Source: Legionella israelensis (lineage in GTDB: Bacteria; Pseudomonadota; Gammaproteobacteria; Legionellales; Legionellaceae). Taken from it: a stretch of 64,000 nt of DNA. The position numbers and the translations under genes are program-made. Positions within the stretch are counted from its first letter, which is position 1. Each line of letters begins with the position of its first letter. The notes below the pieces were generated by a model. That model did no database searches, was not told where the DNA came from, and worked only from the letters and a program-made list of their open reading frames with translations. Below, in pieces: positions 55,936 to 64,000 of the stretch. The stretch is taken from the NCBI RefSeq assembly GCF_004571175.1, contig NZ_CP038273.1:1-64000 (forward strand), read 5' to 3'.

Positions 55936-56343
55936 ATGATGAGATTAAATTTAAAAGAACTGGTTGATAAGCCAGAGAAATTAACAACGACGATTGAAAT
56001 TAAGGACAGACTCCCAGTACATATCACACAAAGCTGTTCTGTGCAGGTTACATATCATGTTGAAATGATAGATGACATATATCTTGTTCACTTAAATACA
56101 GAGGCCGGTTTAAATATATGTTGCTTGAGATGCATGAGGGAAGTGGTTATTCCTTATAAGAATTCAACCAGCATTGCTGTATGCCAAAACGATGTTAAAG
56201 CCGAGCAAATGTTAATGAATTATGAATGTATTGTTTCTCCTTCGGCTATAATTGATTTAACAGAAATCGTCACAGACGAGTTGCATTTATATTCATCTCA
56301 ATACCACTTGAATTCTGGCGAGTGCAACGTGGATTTTGGTTGA
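55936..56343 (+). CDS. yceD: YceD/DUF177 family protein, 23S rRNA accumulation protein
   Basis: A 135-residue DUF177 protein. It has the paired Cys motif CLRCM (about residue 68) and the late motif AIIDLTEIVTDEL typical of YceD (where DLxxxVxxELxL is conserved). In E. coli the yceD-rpmF pair is linked and affects 23S rRNA levels. Two adjacent ATGs (55936 and 55939) are possible starts. rpmF follows 226 bases later, farther than usual. Confidence 0.85.
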   Translation: MMRLNLKELVDKPEKLTTTIEIKDRLPVHITQSCSVQVTYHVEMIDDIYLVHLNTEAGLNICCLRCMREVVIPYKNSTSIAVCQNDVKAEQMLMNYECIVSPSAIIDLTEIVTDELHLYSSQYHLNSGECNVDFG

Positions 56344-56474
56344 TTTTTAATCTATTATGACTGTAAATAAATATACCAGAAATAAGTACCCCAAGTGTGT
56401 TTCAAACTTTTAAATAAGTGAAAGATAGTAGCCATACGTATTTAAAAGAAAAGATTTCTGGGAAAATTGTTCAG

Positions 56475-56480
56475 TATAAT
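56475..56480 (+). promoter_or_regulatory. candidate -10 element for the rpmF-plsX-fab operon
   Basis: A perfect TATAAT, 90 bases before the rpmF start in the 226-base yceD-rpmF gap. The -35 region is poor. The gap holds no other feature I can name. Confidence 0.35.
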
Positions 56481-56569
56481 GATAATTTTATATACTTAAT
56501 ACTTGGATTCAGATAAAAAACTCGGTAATATTCCGACCTTACAAATGCAAATTGTTTAGGAGTAATACA

Positions 56570-56764
56570 ATGGCTGTACAGCAAAATAGAAAAACACGCT
56601 CAAAACGTGACATGCGTCGCTCTCATGATGCATTAAAAAAACCAACTCTTTCAGTGGACCCGACCACCGGTGAAACTCACCGTCGTCATCATATGACCGA
56701 AGATGGATATTATCGTGGCAGAAAAATTCTCGACACAGATACTGTTTACGAAGATCAAGAGTAA
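56570..56764 (+). CDS. rpmF: 50S ribosomal protein L32 (bL32)
   Basis: A 64-residue ribosomal protein beginning [20 protein letters not shown], the standard bL32 start, with [25 protein letters not shown] after it. The zinc-binding cysteines of some L32 proteins are absent (the Cys-free form). TTAGGAG precedes the ATG at 56570; the longer frame from 56552 is not used. The yceD-rpmF-plsX-fab order is canonical for gammaproteobacteria. Confidence 0.97.
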   Translation: MAVQQNRKTRSKRDMRRSHDALKKPTLSVDPTTGETHRRHHMTEDGYYRGRKILDTDTVYEDQE

Positions 56765-56769
56765 TTGCC

Positions 56770-57798
56770 TTGAATAATATCACCATTGCTGTAGACGCAA
56801 TGGGCGGTGATCACGGTTTGAAAATTGTGGTTCCTGCCTCTGTTCGCGCTATAAAAAAACATCCAAATTTAAAATTGCTTCTAGTTGGTGATCAGGAGCA
56901 GATTAATGTCATGTTAAAAAAACATGGGGCTAAGGATTCAAAGCAAATTTCAGTCGTTCATGCCTCTGAAATTGTATCCATGGATGAATTACCTTCTCAT
57001 GCGCTTAGGAACAAAAAAGATTCTTCCATGCGCGTTGCAATTAATCTTGTGAAAGAGAAGAAAGCACAAGCCTGTGTCAGTGCTGGTAATACCGGAGCAC
57101 TAATGGCGACTGCACGTTTTGTATTGAAGACCTTGCCAGGAATTGATCGGCCAGCCATCATTTCTGAACTTCCTACCATGAAGGGTAGGACAAGGGTTAT
57201 TGATTTAGGCGCGAATGTAGACTCCTGTACAGAGCATTTATTTCAATTTGCTGTTATGGGATCTGCCTTGATACAGGCTGTGGATAAGAAAAAGAATCCC
57301 AAAATCGCATTACTAAATATAGGTGTTGAGGAAATAAAAGGTAATGACCAGGTTAAACGAACGGCTCATATGCTTGCTGAAAGTCCCGTGATGAATTATG
57401 TCGGCTATGTTGAAGGCAATCATTTTTATACCGGCGAAGTTGACTTGGTCGTGTGCGATGGCTTTGTCGGTAATGTAGCTTTAAAGGCCAGTGAAGGTCT
57501 TGCCCAACTGATGCAAACTGTTTTTAAAGAATCATTTGGCAAAAATTGGCTGGTAAGGTTATCCAGCCTTTTTGCACTGCCTGCGATAAAAAATCTTAAA
57601 AACCGAATGGATCCGGCGAAATATAACGGAGCCAGTCTTTTGGGATTAAACGGCATTGTTGTAAAAAGTCATGGCGGAGCAAATGAACTTGCCTTTCAAT
57701 ATGCCATTGAGGAAGCTATGTTGGAAGTGAAAAATAATGTGGTGGATTTGGTCCGTGATCAAATCACTGACTTTATCAATCAAGGTTTACTATTATGA
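56770..57798 (+). CDS. plsX: phosphate acyltransferase PlsX
   Basis: A 342-residue enzyme that makes acyl-phosphate from acyl-ACP for phospholipid synthesis. The start block is [13 protein letters not shown], followed by [22 protein letters not shown], and [13 protein letters not shown] as the C-terminal family motif. The start is TTG, five bases after rpmF, supported by the block immediately after it. Its stop overlaps the fabH ATG (ATGA). Confidence 0.96.
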   Translation: MNNITIAVDAMGGDHGLKIVVPASVRAIKKHPNLKLLLVGDQEQINVMLKKHGAKDSKQISVVHASEIVSMDELPSHALRNKKDSSMRVAINLVKEKKAQACVSAGNTGALMATARFVLKTLPGIDRPAIISELPTMKGRTRVIDLGANVDSCTEHLFQFAVMGSALIQAVDKKKNPKIALLNIGVEEIKGNDQVKRTAHMLAESPVMNYVGYVEGNHFYTGEVDLVVCDGFVGNVALKASEGLAQLMQTVFKESFGKNWLVRLSSLFALPAIKNLKNRMDPAKYNGASLLGLNGIVVKSHGGANELAFQYAIEEAMLEVKNNVVDLVRDQITDFINQGLLL

Positions 57799-58751
57799 AA
57801 AATGCTGTGATTAATGGAACTGGAAGCTATTTGCCTGAGCAAATTCTCACTAATGCTGAACTGGAAAAACAGCTGGATACCAGTGATGAATGGATTGTAT
57901 CTCGTACAGGCATTCAAAGTCGGCGAATAGCTGGGGAACATGAAACAACCTCCTACATGGCTTCCAAGGCGGCCTCGGCAGCACTCAGAAACTCTGGTTT
58001 GAAACCTGATGATATTGATTTAATTCTTGTCGCAACTTGTACTCCGAATCAAATATTTCCCAGTATGGCCTGTTGTGTTCAGAATGAATTAAATATTACA
58101 CGCACTATTCCTGCTTTTGATATTAGTGCTGCCTGCAGTGGTTTTATTTATGCGATGGATGTGGCATGGCAATATATTCGAAGCGGCGCAGCCAAACATA
58201 TTATGGTTGTTGGCAGCGAAAGTATGTCACGAGCCGTTGATTGGACAGATCGCTCCACTTGCATTCTCTTTGGTGACGGTGCAGGTGCAGTGGTCCTCAG
58301 CGCCAGTGATCATCGGGAGGGAATTTTAGGTAGTACACTTCATTCAGTATATGATAAGGATATGCTGTTAACCTATCCAAATTTTTCATCCATGGATGAA
58401 AAGGCTTTTATCGGGATGAAGGGCAATGATGTTTTTAAAATCGCTGTAAACATTATGAGTGACATTGTTGATGAAGTGCTTAGCTCAAGCCAGTTACAGA
58501 AATCCGATATAAAATGGCTTGTTCCACATCAGGCTAACATACGAATTATCCAGGCCATTGCCAAGAAACTAAGTTTACCTATGTCTCAGGTTGTTGTTAC
58601 TATTGATTACCAAGGCAATACATCTGCTGCATCCATTCCATTGGCACTGGATTATGCCATTCGTCAAAATCGTATAAAACATGATGATATTATTTTGTTG
58701 GAATCATTCGGTGGAGGCATGACCTGGGGTGCTATGGTTATTAAGTGTTAA
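57795..58751 (+). CDS. fabH: beta-ketoacyl-ACP synthase III
   Basis: A 318-residue condensing enzyme that starts fatty acid synthesis from acetyl-CoA and malonyl-ACP. Triad: Cys in [12 protein letters not shown] (about residue 113), His in [11 protein letters not shown], and Asn in [12 protein letters not shown]. Starts on the ATGA overlap with plsX. Confidence 0.97.
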   Translation: MKNAVINGTGSYLPEQILTNAELEKQLDTSDEWIVSRTGIQSRRIAGEHETTSYMASKAASAALRNSGLKPDDIDLILVATCTPNQIFPSMACCVQNELNITRTIPAFDISAACSGFIYAMDVAWQYIRSGAAKHIMVVGSESMSRAVDWTDRSTCILFGDGAGAVVLSASDHREGILGSTLHSVYDKDMLLTYPNFSSMDEKAFIGMKGNDVFKIAVNIMSDIVDEVLSSSQLQKSDIKWLVPHQANIRIIQAIAKKLSLPMSQVVVTIDYQGNTSAASIPLALDYAIRQNRIKHDDIILLESFGGGMTWGAMVIKC

Positions 58752-58762
58752 GGTAAGGTTGT

Positions 58763-59701
58763 ATGGTAAATAAATCTTTTGTCTTTCCAGGCCAGGGTTC
58801 GCAATTTGTTGGCATGCTTCATGATCTAGCTCAGGAGTTTTCCATCGTTAAAGCGACTTTTGAACAAGTATCAGACGCTGTATTGTTTGACGTATGGGAA
58901 CTAATTCAGCAAGGCCCACAGGAGAAATTAGATCAGACAGAATATACCCAGGTAGCCATGCTGACAGCCGATGTGGCTGTTTTTAAAATCCTTCAACAAT
59001 GTGGCTTGAGTAAAGCCATCATGATGGCTGGTCACAGTCTGGGTGAATATGCTGCTCTTGTATGTGCTGATGCAATATCATTAATTGAAGCTGCGCCATT
59101 AGTCATGAAACGCGGGCAGCTTATGCAGACAAATGTGCCTTTAGGTCAGGGAGCTATGGCTGCTATAATAGGGCTTGAAGATGAGCAGGTGCGCCAAATA
59201 TGTGAACAGGCCTGCAATGTAAAAGAAAATGTCTCAGCTGCCAATTATAATGCCATAGGGCAAGTGGTTATTGCCGGGCACCTGTCTGCAGTGGATCGCG
59301 CAATTCAAATGGCTTTGAAGCAGGAAGCCAGGATGGCCAAGAAAATACCAGTCAGTGTGCCGTGCCATTGTTCCTTATTGACGGAGGCTGCAGAAAAATT
59401 TGGTGAATATCTTGAAGCTACCCATTTTACAACACCATCCATAGATGTCATTAATAATGTGGACTTAAGTGTTTATCAAACTCCACAGCAAATAAAGACT
59501 CGTTTACAGGAACAACTATATAGCCCGGTCCGTTGGGTTGAGACGATACAGCTAATGAAAAACCGGGGAGTTGAAATGGTTATTGAGTGCGGTCCTGGTA
59601 AAGTCTTGACTGGCCTTACGAAACGTATTGATCGTGATTTAAAAGCCATTAATGTATCCGATTTACAAAGTCTTGAACAAATGAACAATGCAGTTGTATA
59701 A
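58763..59701 (+). CDS. fabD: malonyl-CoA:ACP transacylase
   Basis: A 312-residue transacylase that loads malonyl groups on acyl carrier protein. The N-terminal block is VFPGQGSQFVGML. The nucleophile elbow is GHSLGEYAAL with Ser at about residue 92, and the catalytic His is in VPCHCSLL. It follows fabH by 11 bases. Confidence 0.97.
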   Translation: MVNKSFVFPGQGSQFVGMLHDLAQEFSIVKATFEQVSDAVLFDVWELIQQGPQEKLDQTEYTQVAMLTADVAVFKILQQCGLSKAIMMAGHSLGEYAALVCADAISLIEAAPLVMKRGQLMQTNVPLGQGAMAAIIGLEDEQVRQICEQACNVKENVSAANYNAIGQVVIAGHLSAVDRAIQMALKQEARMAKKIPVSVPCHCSLLTEAAEKFGEYLEATHFTTPSIDVINNVDLSVYQTPQQIKTRLQEQLYSPVRWVETIQLMKNRGVEMVIECGPGKVLTGLTKRIDRDLKAINVSDLQSLEQMNNAVV

Positions 59702-59710
59702 GAGGAACGT

Positions 59711-60460
59711 ATGTCATTAAAATTAGAAGATAAAATTGCACTGGTTACAGGAGCTACTCGTGGAATAGGCAAGGCCATTGCCTTGCAACTGGCAAAAAAT
59801 GGCGCTTATGTCATTGGTACAGCTACCTCTGAAAAAGGTGTTATTGCCATTAATGATATGTTGCGCCAGGAAAATCTAAGCGGTGAAGGTTTACAATTAG
59901 ATGTGACAGATTCGGCTCAGATTGAAAATTTAATGAGTCAGTTGTCGGATAAAAACCAATCTCCAGCCATCTTGGTAAACAATGCAGGAATCACTGCAGA
60001 TAACTTGTTGCTGCGTATGGATGATGAGGAGTGGTATCGAGTGATAGAAACCAACTTAAATTCAGTCTACCGCATGAGCAAAGCCTGTTTAAAATCCATG
60101 TTTCGAGCCCGTTGGGGAAGAATCATTAATATTGGTTCAGTGGTTGGGGCAAGTGGTAATTCAGGTCAGTCAAATTACACAGCAGCTAAAGCCGGGATAG
60201 TAGGTTTTTCAAAATCACTGGCTCAGGAAATCGGCAGTAGGGGTATAACAGTGAATGTGGTGGCCCCAGGCTTTATTGATACGGATATGACAGCATCATT
60301 ACCTGATGCAGTGAAAGAAGAAATGTTAAAAAGAATACCATTAAGAAAACTGGGAATGGTAGATGACGTTGCAGAAACTGTTGTTTTTTTAGCATCAGAT
60401 AGTGCGAAATATATCACAGGTGAAACAATTCATGTCAATGGTGGGATGTATATGGACTAA
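59711..60460 (+). CDS. fabG: 3-oxoacyl-ACP reductase
   Basis: A 249-residue short-chain dehydrogenase for the NADPH-dependent reduction step of chain elongation. Features: TGATRGIGKAIA (cofactor binding), NNAGITADNLLLRM, the Ser-Tyr-Lys catalytic set in GSVVGASGNSGQSNYTAAKAG, and the C-terminal GETIHVNGGMYM. AGAGGAACG precedes the ATG. 167 bases separate it from acpP. Confidence 0.97.
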   Translation: MSLKLEDKIALVTGATRGIGKAIALQLAKNGAYVIGTATSEKGVIAINDMLRQENLSGEGLQLDVTDSAQIENLMSQLSDKNQSPAILVNNAGITADNLLLRMDDEEWYRVIETNLNSVYRMSKACLKSMFRARWGRIINIGSVVGASGNSGQSNYTAAKAGIVGFSKSLAQEIGSRGITVNVVAPGFIDTDMTASLPDAVKEEMLKRIPLRKLGMVDDVAETVVFLASDSAKYITGETIHVNGGMYMD

Positions 60461-60581
60461 GAGACTTGCGTTCTCTGAATATTTGAATAAACTACGCAAC
60501 AGAATTATTGGAATTCGTTTTTATGAAATGCAGTTCATTTGACTAAAGCAATATGATTTTCGTTAAATGATTTTCAATAGG

Positions 60582-60587
60582 TATAAT
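60582..60587 (+). promoter_or_regulatory. candidate -10 element for acpP
   Basis: A perfect TATAAT 41 bases before the acpP ATG, in the 167-base fabG-acpP gap. An internal promoter here would fit the high demand for acyl carrier protein. No clear -35 hexamer is visible. Confidence 0.4.
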
Positions 60588-60627
60588 TAAGAAACTGTTT
60601 TTTTAACCGAGAGAGGACAAAAAAATT

Positions 60628-60876
60628 ATGAGTACAGTTGAAGAACGAGTGCGTAAAATTGTGGTTGAGCAATTGGGCGTTAAAGAAGAGGAATTAAAAA
60701 ATGACGCCTCTTTTGTTGATGATTTGGGAGCTGACTCTCTGGATACTGTTGAATTAGTGATGGCACTTGAAGAAGAATTTGAAACAGAAATTCCGGATGA
60801 AAAAGCTGAAAAAATAACCACAATTCAAGAAGCAATCGATTATATTGAGGCTAATTTAAATAAAGAAGAAGCCTGA
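60628..60876 (+). CDS. acpP: acyl carrier protein
   Basis: An 82-residue acidic four-helix protein that carries growing acyl chains. The phosphopantetheine-accepting Ser is in [18 protein letters not shown] (about residue 38). The typical C-terminal helix ([11 protein letters not shown]) is present. GAGAGGA precedes the ATG. It sits between fabG and fabF, the conserved order. Confidence 0.98.
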   Translation: MSTVEERVRKIVVEQLGVKEEELKNDASFVDDLGADSLDTVELVMALEEEFETEIPDEKAEKITTIQEAIDYIEANLNKEEA

Positions 60877-60895
60877 TTTATTTAGGAGTTTTACA

Positions 60896-62134
60896 TTGAA
60901 TAAGCGGCGTGTAGTAATTACTGGCATGGGGATGGTTACCCCTGTTGGACTTAATGTTGAAGAAAGCTGGAAAAATATTTTGTCTGGTGTTAGTGGTGTT
61001 GGCAAAGTTGAGGACTTTGATGCCACTGATTATCCTACAAAGATATGGGCCAAAGTAAAAAATTTTGACATTGAAAAATATGTGCCGCTTAAAGATGCAC
61101 GAAAAATGGATGTTTTTACTCAATATGGTATCGCTGCAGCTGATGAAGCCATTAATGATGCCAGGTTGAAAATTGACGATCATTTATCTTTACGTACTGG
61201 AGTTGCTGTAGGAGCTGGTATTGGCGGCATTCAGACTATTACCAATAATCAGGAACGATTGCTTGAAGGAGGTCCCAGAAAGGTATCACCATTTTTCATT
61301 CCTGCAGGTATTATCAATATGGTTGCCGGCCAGATTTCCATCCGTCATCGTTTAAAAGGACCTAATATTTCCGTCGTTACGGCCTGTACTACCGGCACAC
61401 ATAACATTGGCTTTGCTGGTCGTATGATCGCCCATGGCGATGCTGATGTAATGGTATGTGGCGGTGCTGAAATGACAACGACTCCCTTGTGCCTGGCAGG
61501 ATTTTCTGCTGTTCGATCATTATCCAAACGAAATGATGAGCCTGAAAAAGCATCAAGACCATGGGATAAAGATCGCGATGGTTTTGTCATGGGTGAGGGG
61601 GCCGGTATTTTTGTTCTGGAAGAATATGAACACGCAAAAGCCAGGGGTGCAAAAATTTATGCTGAACTTTGTGGCTTTGGAATGTCTGCAGACGCTTACC
61701 ACATTACCGCACCTGATGAGGATGCCGACGGGGCAGCACGGTCAATGGAAGCCGCTGTTCAAGATGCGAACATCTCTCCATCGGATATTAATTATATTAA
61801 TGCTCATGGAACCTCTACTCATTTAAATGATCTAAATGAAACTATAGCTATCAAGCGTGTGTTTTCTGATACAGCTTATGATTTAGCGGTCAGTTCAACA
61901 AAATCCATGACAGGTCATCTTCTTGGAGCAGCTGGTGCTGTTGAAGCCATCTTCAGTGTATTGTCCATCCGGGATCAAGTCGCACCGCCAACCATTAATC
62001 TGGATAATCCTGATGAAGGATGTGATTTGAATTATGTACCGCATGTGCCACAATACAGAGAAATTAATTATGTGTTAAGTAATTCTCTCGGTTTTGGGGG
62101 TACGAACGGCAGCCTGATATTTAAACGGATATAA
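60896..62134 (+). CDS. fabF: beta-ketoacyl-ACP synthase II
   Basis: A 412-residue elongating condensing enzyme. Triad: Cys in VTACTTGTHNIG (about residue 164), His in NAHGTSTHLND, and His in KSMTGHLLGAAGAVE. The start is TTG, supported by TTAGGAG seven bases upstream and by RRVVITGMGMVTPVG following at once. The longer lead seen in some homologues is absent. mltG begins on the next base after the stop. Confidence 0.97.
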   Translation: MNKRRVVITGMGMVTPVGLNVEESWKNILSGVSGVGKVEDFDATDYPTKIWAKVKNFDIEKYVPLKDARKMDVFTQYGIAAADEAINDARLKIDDHLSLRTGVAVGAGIGGIQTITNNQERLLEGGPRKVSPFFIPAGIINMVAGQISIRHRLKGPNISVVTACTTGTHNIGFAGRMIAHGDADVMVCGGAEMTTTPLCLAGFSAVRSLSKRNDEPEKASRPWDKDRDGFVMGEGAGIFVLEEYEHAKARGAKIYAELCGFGMSADAYHITAPDEDADGAARSMEAAVQDANISPSDINYINAHGTSTHLNDLNETIAIKRVFSDTAYDLAVSSTKSMTGHLLGAAGAVEAIFSVLSIRDQVAPPTINLDNPDEGCDLNYVPHVPQYREINYVLSNSLGFGGTNGSLIFKRI

Positions 62135-63130
62135 ATGGAAAAAAATTGGCTTAAGAAATTAATTATTTATAGCTCTGTTTTCTTATTTTTTGCCGCTTCT
62201 GTTCTGTTATGGGATATGTATCGTTTAGTTAAAAAGCCCATGCTCTCAGTAAAACAAGAACCGCTTATCATTAATCTTGAAAATCAGACTTCTGCGAACC
62301 AGTTTGTCAAAAGACTTAAGAAAAAGCACCTCATTCGTTCTGGAAAACTTTTTCTTCTAATCATTAGAATGCAAGGTTTTTCCAAAGAGTTAAAAGCGGG
62401 AATCTATAAGGTGTATCCTGGTGAATCAGCGCAGCAATTTCTTTATCGAGTTGTCCGTGGTGATGTACTTACAGAGTCTTTTCAGATTATTGAAGGGAGT
62501 AATATAACTAAAATAAGTACGAAGCTTGAGAAGTCACCCTATTTGACTTACACCTCTGACGTATGGAAACGAATAGCGGGAAATCATCTTAATGCCGAAG
62601 GGCTGTTATTGGCAGATACTTATCAATATCAGGCAGGTAGTCATAGTTTTTCATTGCTACATCAGGCCAATCAAAAACTGAAGGATTATTTGGATTTTCG
62701 TTGGGCAAATCGTGATAAAAACCTGCCTTATCGATCTTCCTATCAATTGCTTATCGCCGCCTCAATTCTGGAAAAAGAAGCCTCTATTCCCAGGGAAAAG
62801 AAGATTATAGCAGGAATCATGGTGAATAGATTAAAAAAAAGTATGCCTTTACAAATGGATCCAACAGTGATTTACGCCTTAGGTTCTGAATTTAAAGGTA
62901 AATTAAGTCGCTCAGATTTACAGGTTGATTCACCTTATAATACGTATCGATATCCCGGACTACCCCCAACACCCATTGCAATGGTAGGTAAGGATGCAAT
63001 TGATGCCGCTGCACACCCGGAATTTACTGAATATTTTTATTTTGTGGCAAAGGGCGATGGTTCGCACCATTTTTCTAAAACCTATGATCAGCATAGAAAG
63101 GCGGTGTTGCATTATCAAATCAAGGATTAA
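62135..63130 (+). CDS. mltG: endolytic murein transglycosylase MltG
   Basis: A 331-residue YceG-family enzyme that cuts nascent glycan strands. It has an N-terminal membrane anchor ([20 protein letters not shown]), a LysM-like lobe (about 50-130), and the catalytic domain with [15 protein letters not shown], which includes the essential Glu. MQLDPT-type [10 protein letters not shown] and [14 protein letters not shown] blocks follow. It starts immediately after fabF; position between fabF/pabC and tmk is conserved. Confidence 0.95.
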   Translation: MEKNWLKKLIIYSSVFLFFAASVLLWDMYRLVKKPMLSVKQEPLIINLENQTSANQFVKRLKKKHLIRSGKLFLLIIRMQGFSKELKAGIYKVYPGESAQQFLYRVVRGDVLTESFQIIEGSNITKISTKLEKSPYLTYTSDVWKRIAGNHLNAEGLLLADTYQYQAGSHSFSLLHQANQKLKDYLDFRWANRDKNLPYRSSYQLLIAASILEKEASIPREKKIIAGIMVNRLKKSMPLQMDPTVIYALGSEFKGKLSRSDLQVDSPYNTYRYPGLPPTPIAMVGKDAIDAAAHPEFTEYFYFVAKGDGSHHFSKTYDQHRKAVLHYQIKD

Positions 63131-63132
63131 TA

Positions 63133-63774
63133 ATGTCATTTTCGGGAAAATTTATTGCTATTGAAGGGCTGGAAGGAGCAGGAAAATCTACCGCGGTAGA
63201 ACTGCTGGTTAATCGTTTACAGCAAGCGAGTATTCAGGTATTGATTACACGTGAACCCGGAGGAACAGCAATTGGTGAAATTCTGCGCTCAATTTTAAAA
63301 GACCCGCGATATAAAGAAACACTAAATGCAAAAACCGAGTTATTACTATTGTATGCCGCAAGAATCCAATTGATTAATGAAGTGATTTTACCTGCACTGA
63401 AACAGGGCATTTGGGTCATTACCGATCGTTTTGAACTGTCTACATTTGCGTATCAAGGTGGCGGGCGTGGCTTAAATAAAGAATTTATTAAACAATTGTC
63501 TGCATATTGTCTGGAAGGATTTTCTCCTGATTTAACTTTATTTCTTGATATCTCTCCTGAAGAAGGAATGGCAAGAGCCAGACAGCGGGGGAAGGCTGAC
63601 AGAATTGAGCAGGAGTCCATGGCGTTCTTTCATAAAATTTATGATGCTTATATGAAACTAATAACACTAACTCCTAATGTGAAAATCATCAATGCATCCG
63701 CTCCATTAAATGAAGTACAGAATGAAATCTCACAAATAATAGACAACTATCTCATTACTCATGCAAATCTTTGA
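63133..63774 (+). CDS. tmk: thymidylate kinase
   Basis: A 213-residue dTMP kinase. The P-loop is [17 protein letters not shown], the DR motif is [18 protein letters not shown], and [11 protein letters not shown] binds the nucleotide. The LID (about residues 142-152) contains [12 protein letters not shown], with the basic residues of the Gram-negative type II form. It starts two bases after mltG and overlaps holB by 14 bases. Confidence 0.97.
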   Translation: MSFSGKFIAIEGLEGAGKSTAVELLVNRLQQASIQVLITREPGGTAIGEILRSILKDPRYKETLNAKTELLLLYAARIQLINEVILPALKQGIWVITDRFELSTFAYQGGGRGLNKEFIKQLSAYCLEGFSPDLTLFLDISPEEGMARARQRGKADRIEQESMAFFHKIYDAYMKLITLTPNVKIINASAPLNEVQNEISQIIDNYLITHANL

Positions 63775-64000
63775 TGCAACTCCTTTACTGCCAGAACATC
63801 ATAACCAATGGCAGCAAATACAACAGGCCATACTCAAAAAACGTCTGTCCCAGGCCTTACTGTTGATTGGCTCAACCGATTGTTCTTTACCACAATTCGT
63901 TAAAAAGCTGATTTCTTTAAGTTTTTGCGTGGCAAACACAAGTGAACCCTGTATGAAATGCCATCATTGCAGAATGATTCATAAAGCCGAACACCCCGAT
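63761..64000 (+). CDS. holB: DNA polymerase III delta' subunit, 3' partial
   Basis: The first 80 codons of a clamp-loader delta' subunit, cut by the window end. It starts inside the tmk 3' end (14-base overlap). [15 protein letters not shown] is in the Walker A position but lacks a GKT, as is normal for delta', which does not bind ATP. The zinc-finger start CMKCHHC is visible. The tmk-holB order is canonical. Confidence 0.9.
   Translation, partial: MQIFDATPLLPEHHNQWQQIQQAILKKRLSQALLLIGSTDCSLPQFVKKLISLSFCVANTSEPCMKCHHCRMIHKAEHPD

Overview
The window is AT-rich gammaproteobacterial DNA that reads as a Legionella or close relative. The evidence is an unlinked lspFGHIJK-type type II secretion cluster beside glnA, the block htpG / fis / lpxB / Gfo-Idh oxidoreductase / rnhB / rodA / mrdA / rlmH / rsfS, a Sel1-repeat secreted protein, an EnhA-like L,D-transpeptidase, and an ORF built like a eukaryote-directed effector (polybasic tail plus CaaX box). 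The species cannot be fixed from the sequence alone.

Layout. 1-3.2 kb: beta-oxidation pair, a 3-hydroxyacyl-CoA dehydrogenase/enoyl-CoA hydratase (cut by the window start) and a thiolase. 3.3-7.3 kb: accessory stretch with a periplasmic Sel1-repeat protein, a complete IS3-family (IS407-like) element that abuts a 5'-truncated ORF with caspase-like motifs, and a reverse-strand ORF with a Cys-His-Asp triad and a C-terminal CaaX box. 7.3-11.5 kb (reverse): gspF-G-H-I-J-K. 11.6-18 kb: glnA, a DUF4124 protein, a large membrane protein ending in four DM9-like repeats, and htpG with a likely sigma-32 promoter. 18-19.8 kb: a small membrane protein, a response-regulator gene broken by one in-frame stop, and a Fis-type regulator. 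19.9-26.7 kb: lipid A genes (lpxB and a probable gnnA), rnhB, rodA/mrdA, rlmH and rsfS. 26.9-32.3 kb: multicopper oxidase with a DUF4396 membrane protein, an FAD monooxygenase and a POT-family peptide transporter. 32.7-38.5 kb: hutU, hutH, an aldehyde dehydrogenase, rnhA and dnaQ.

38.6-51.6 kb (reverse) is the outstanding region: a compact two-gene Tc (insecticidal toxin complex) locus. One gene is a TcB-TcC fusion (SpvB, FG-GAP-like repeats, RHS cocoon, RHS core and an approximately 295-residue private C-terminus). The other is a short TcA-type pore/injector subunit with the TcB-binding C-terminus. Together they have the parts of a self-contained protein-injection machine carrying an unrecognised cargo. 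It sits between dnaQ and a FecR/DUF6600 protein with a 72-bp coding tandem repeat.

53.8-64 kb: L,D-transpeptidase, erpA, mnmA, then the canonical yceD-rpmF-plsX-fabH-fabD-fabG-acpP-fabF-mltG-tmk-holB block, with holB cut by the window end. All functional calls come from reading the translations and motifs; no database search was run.
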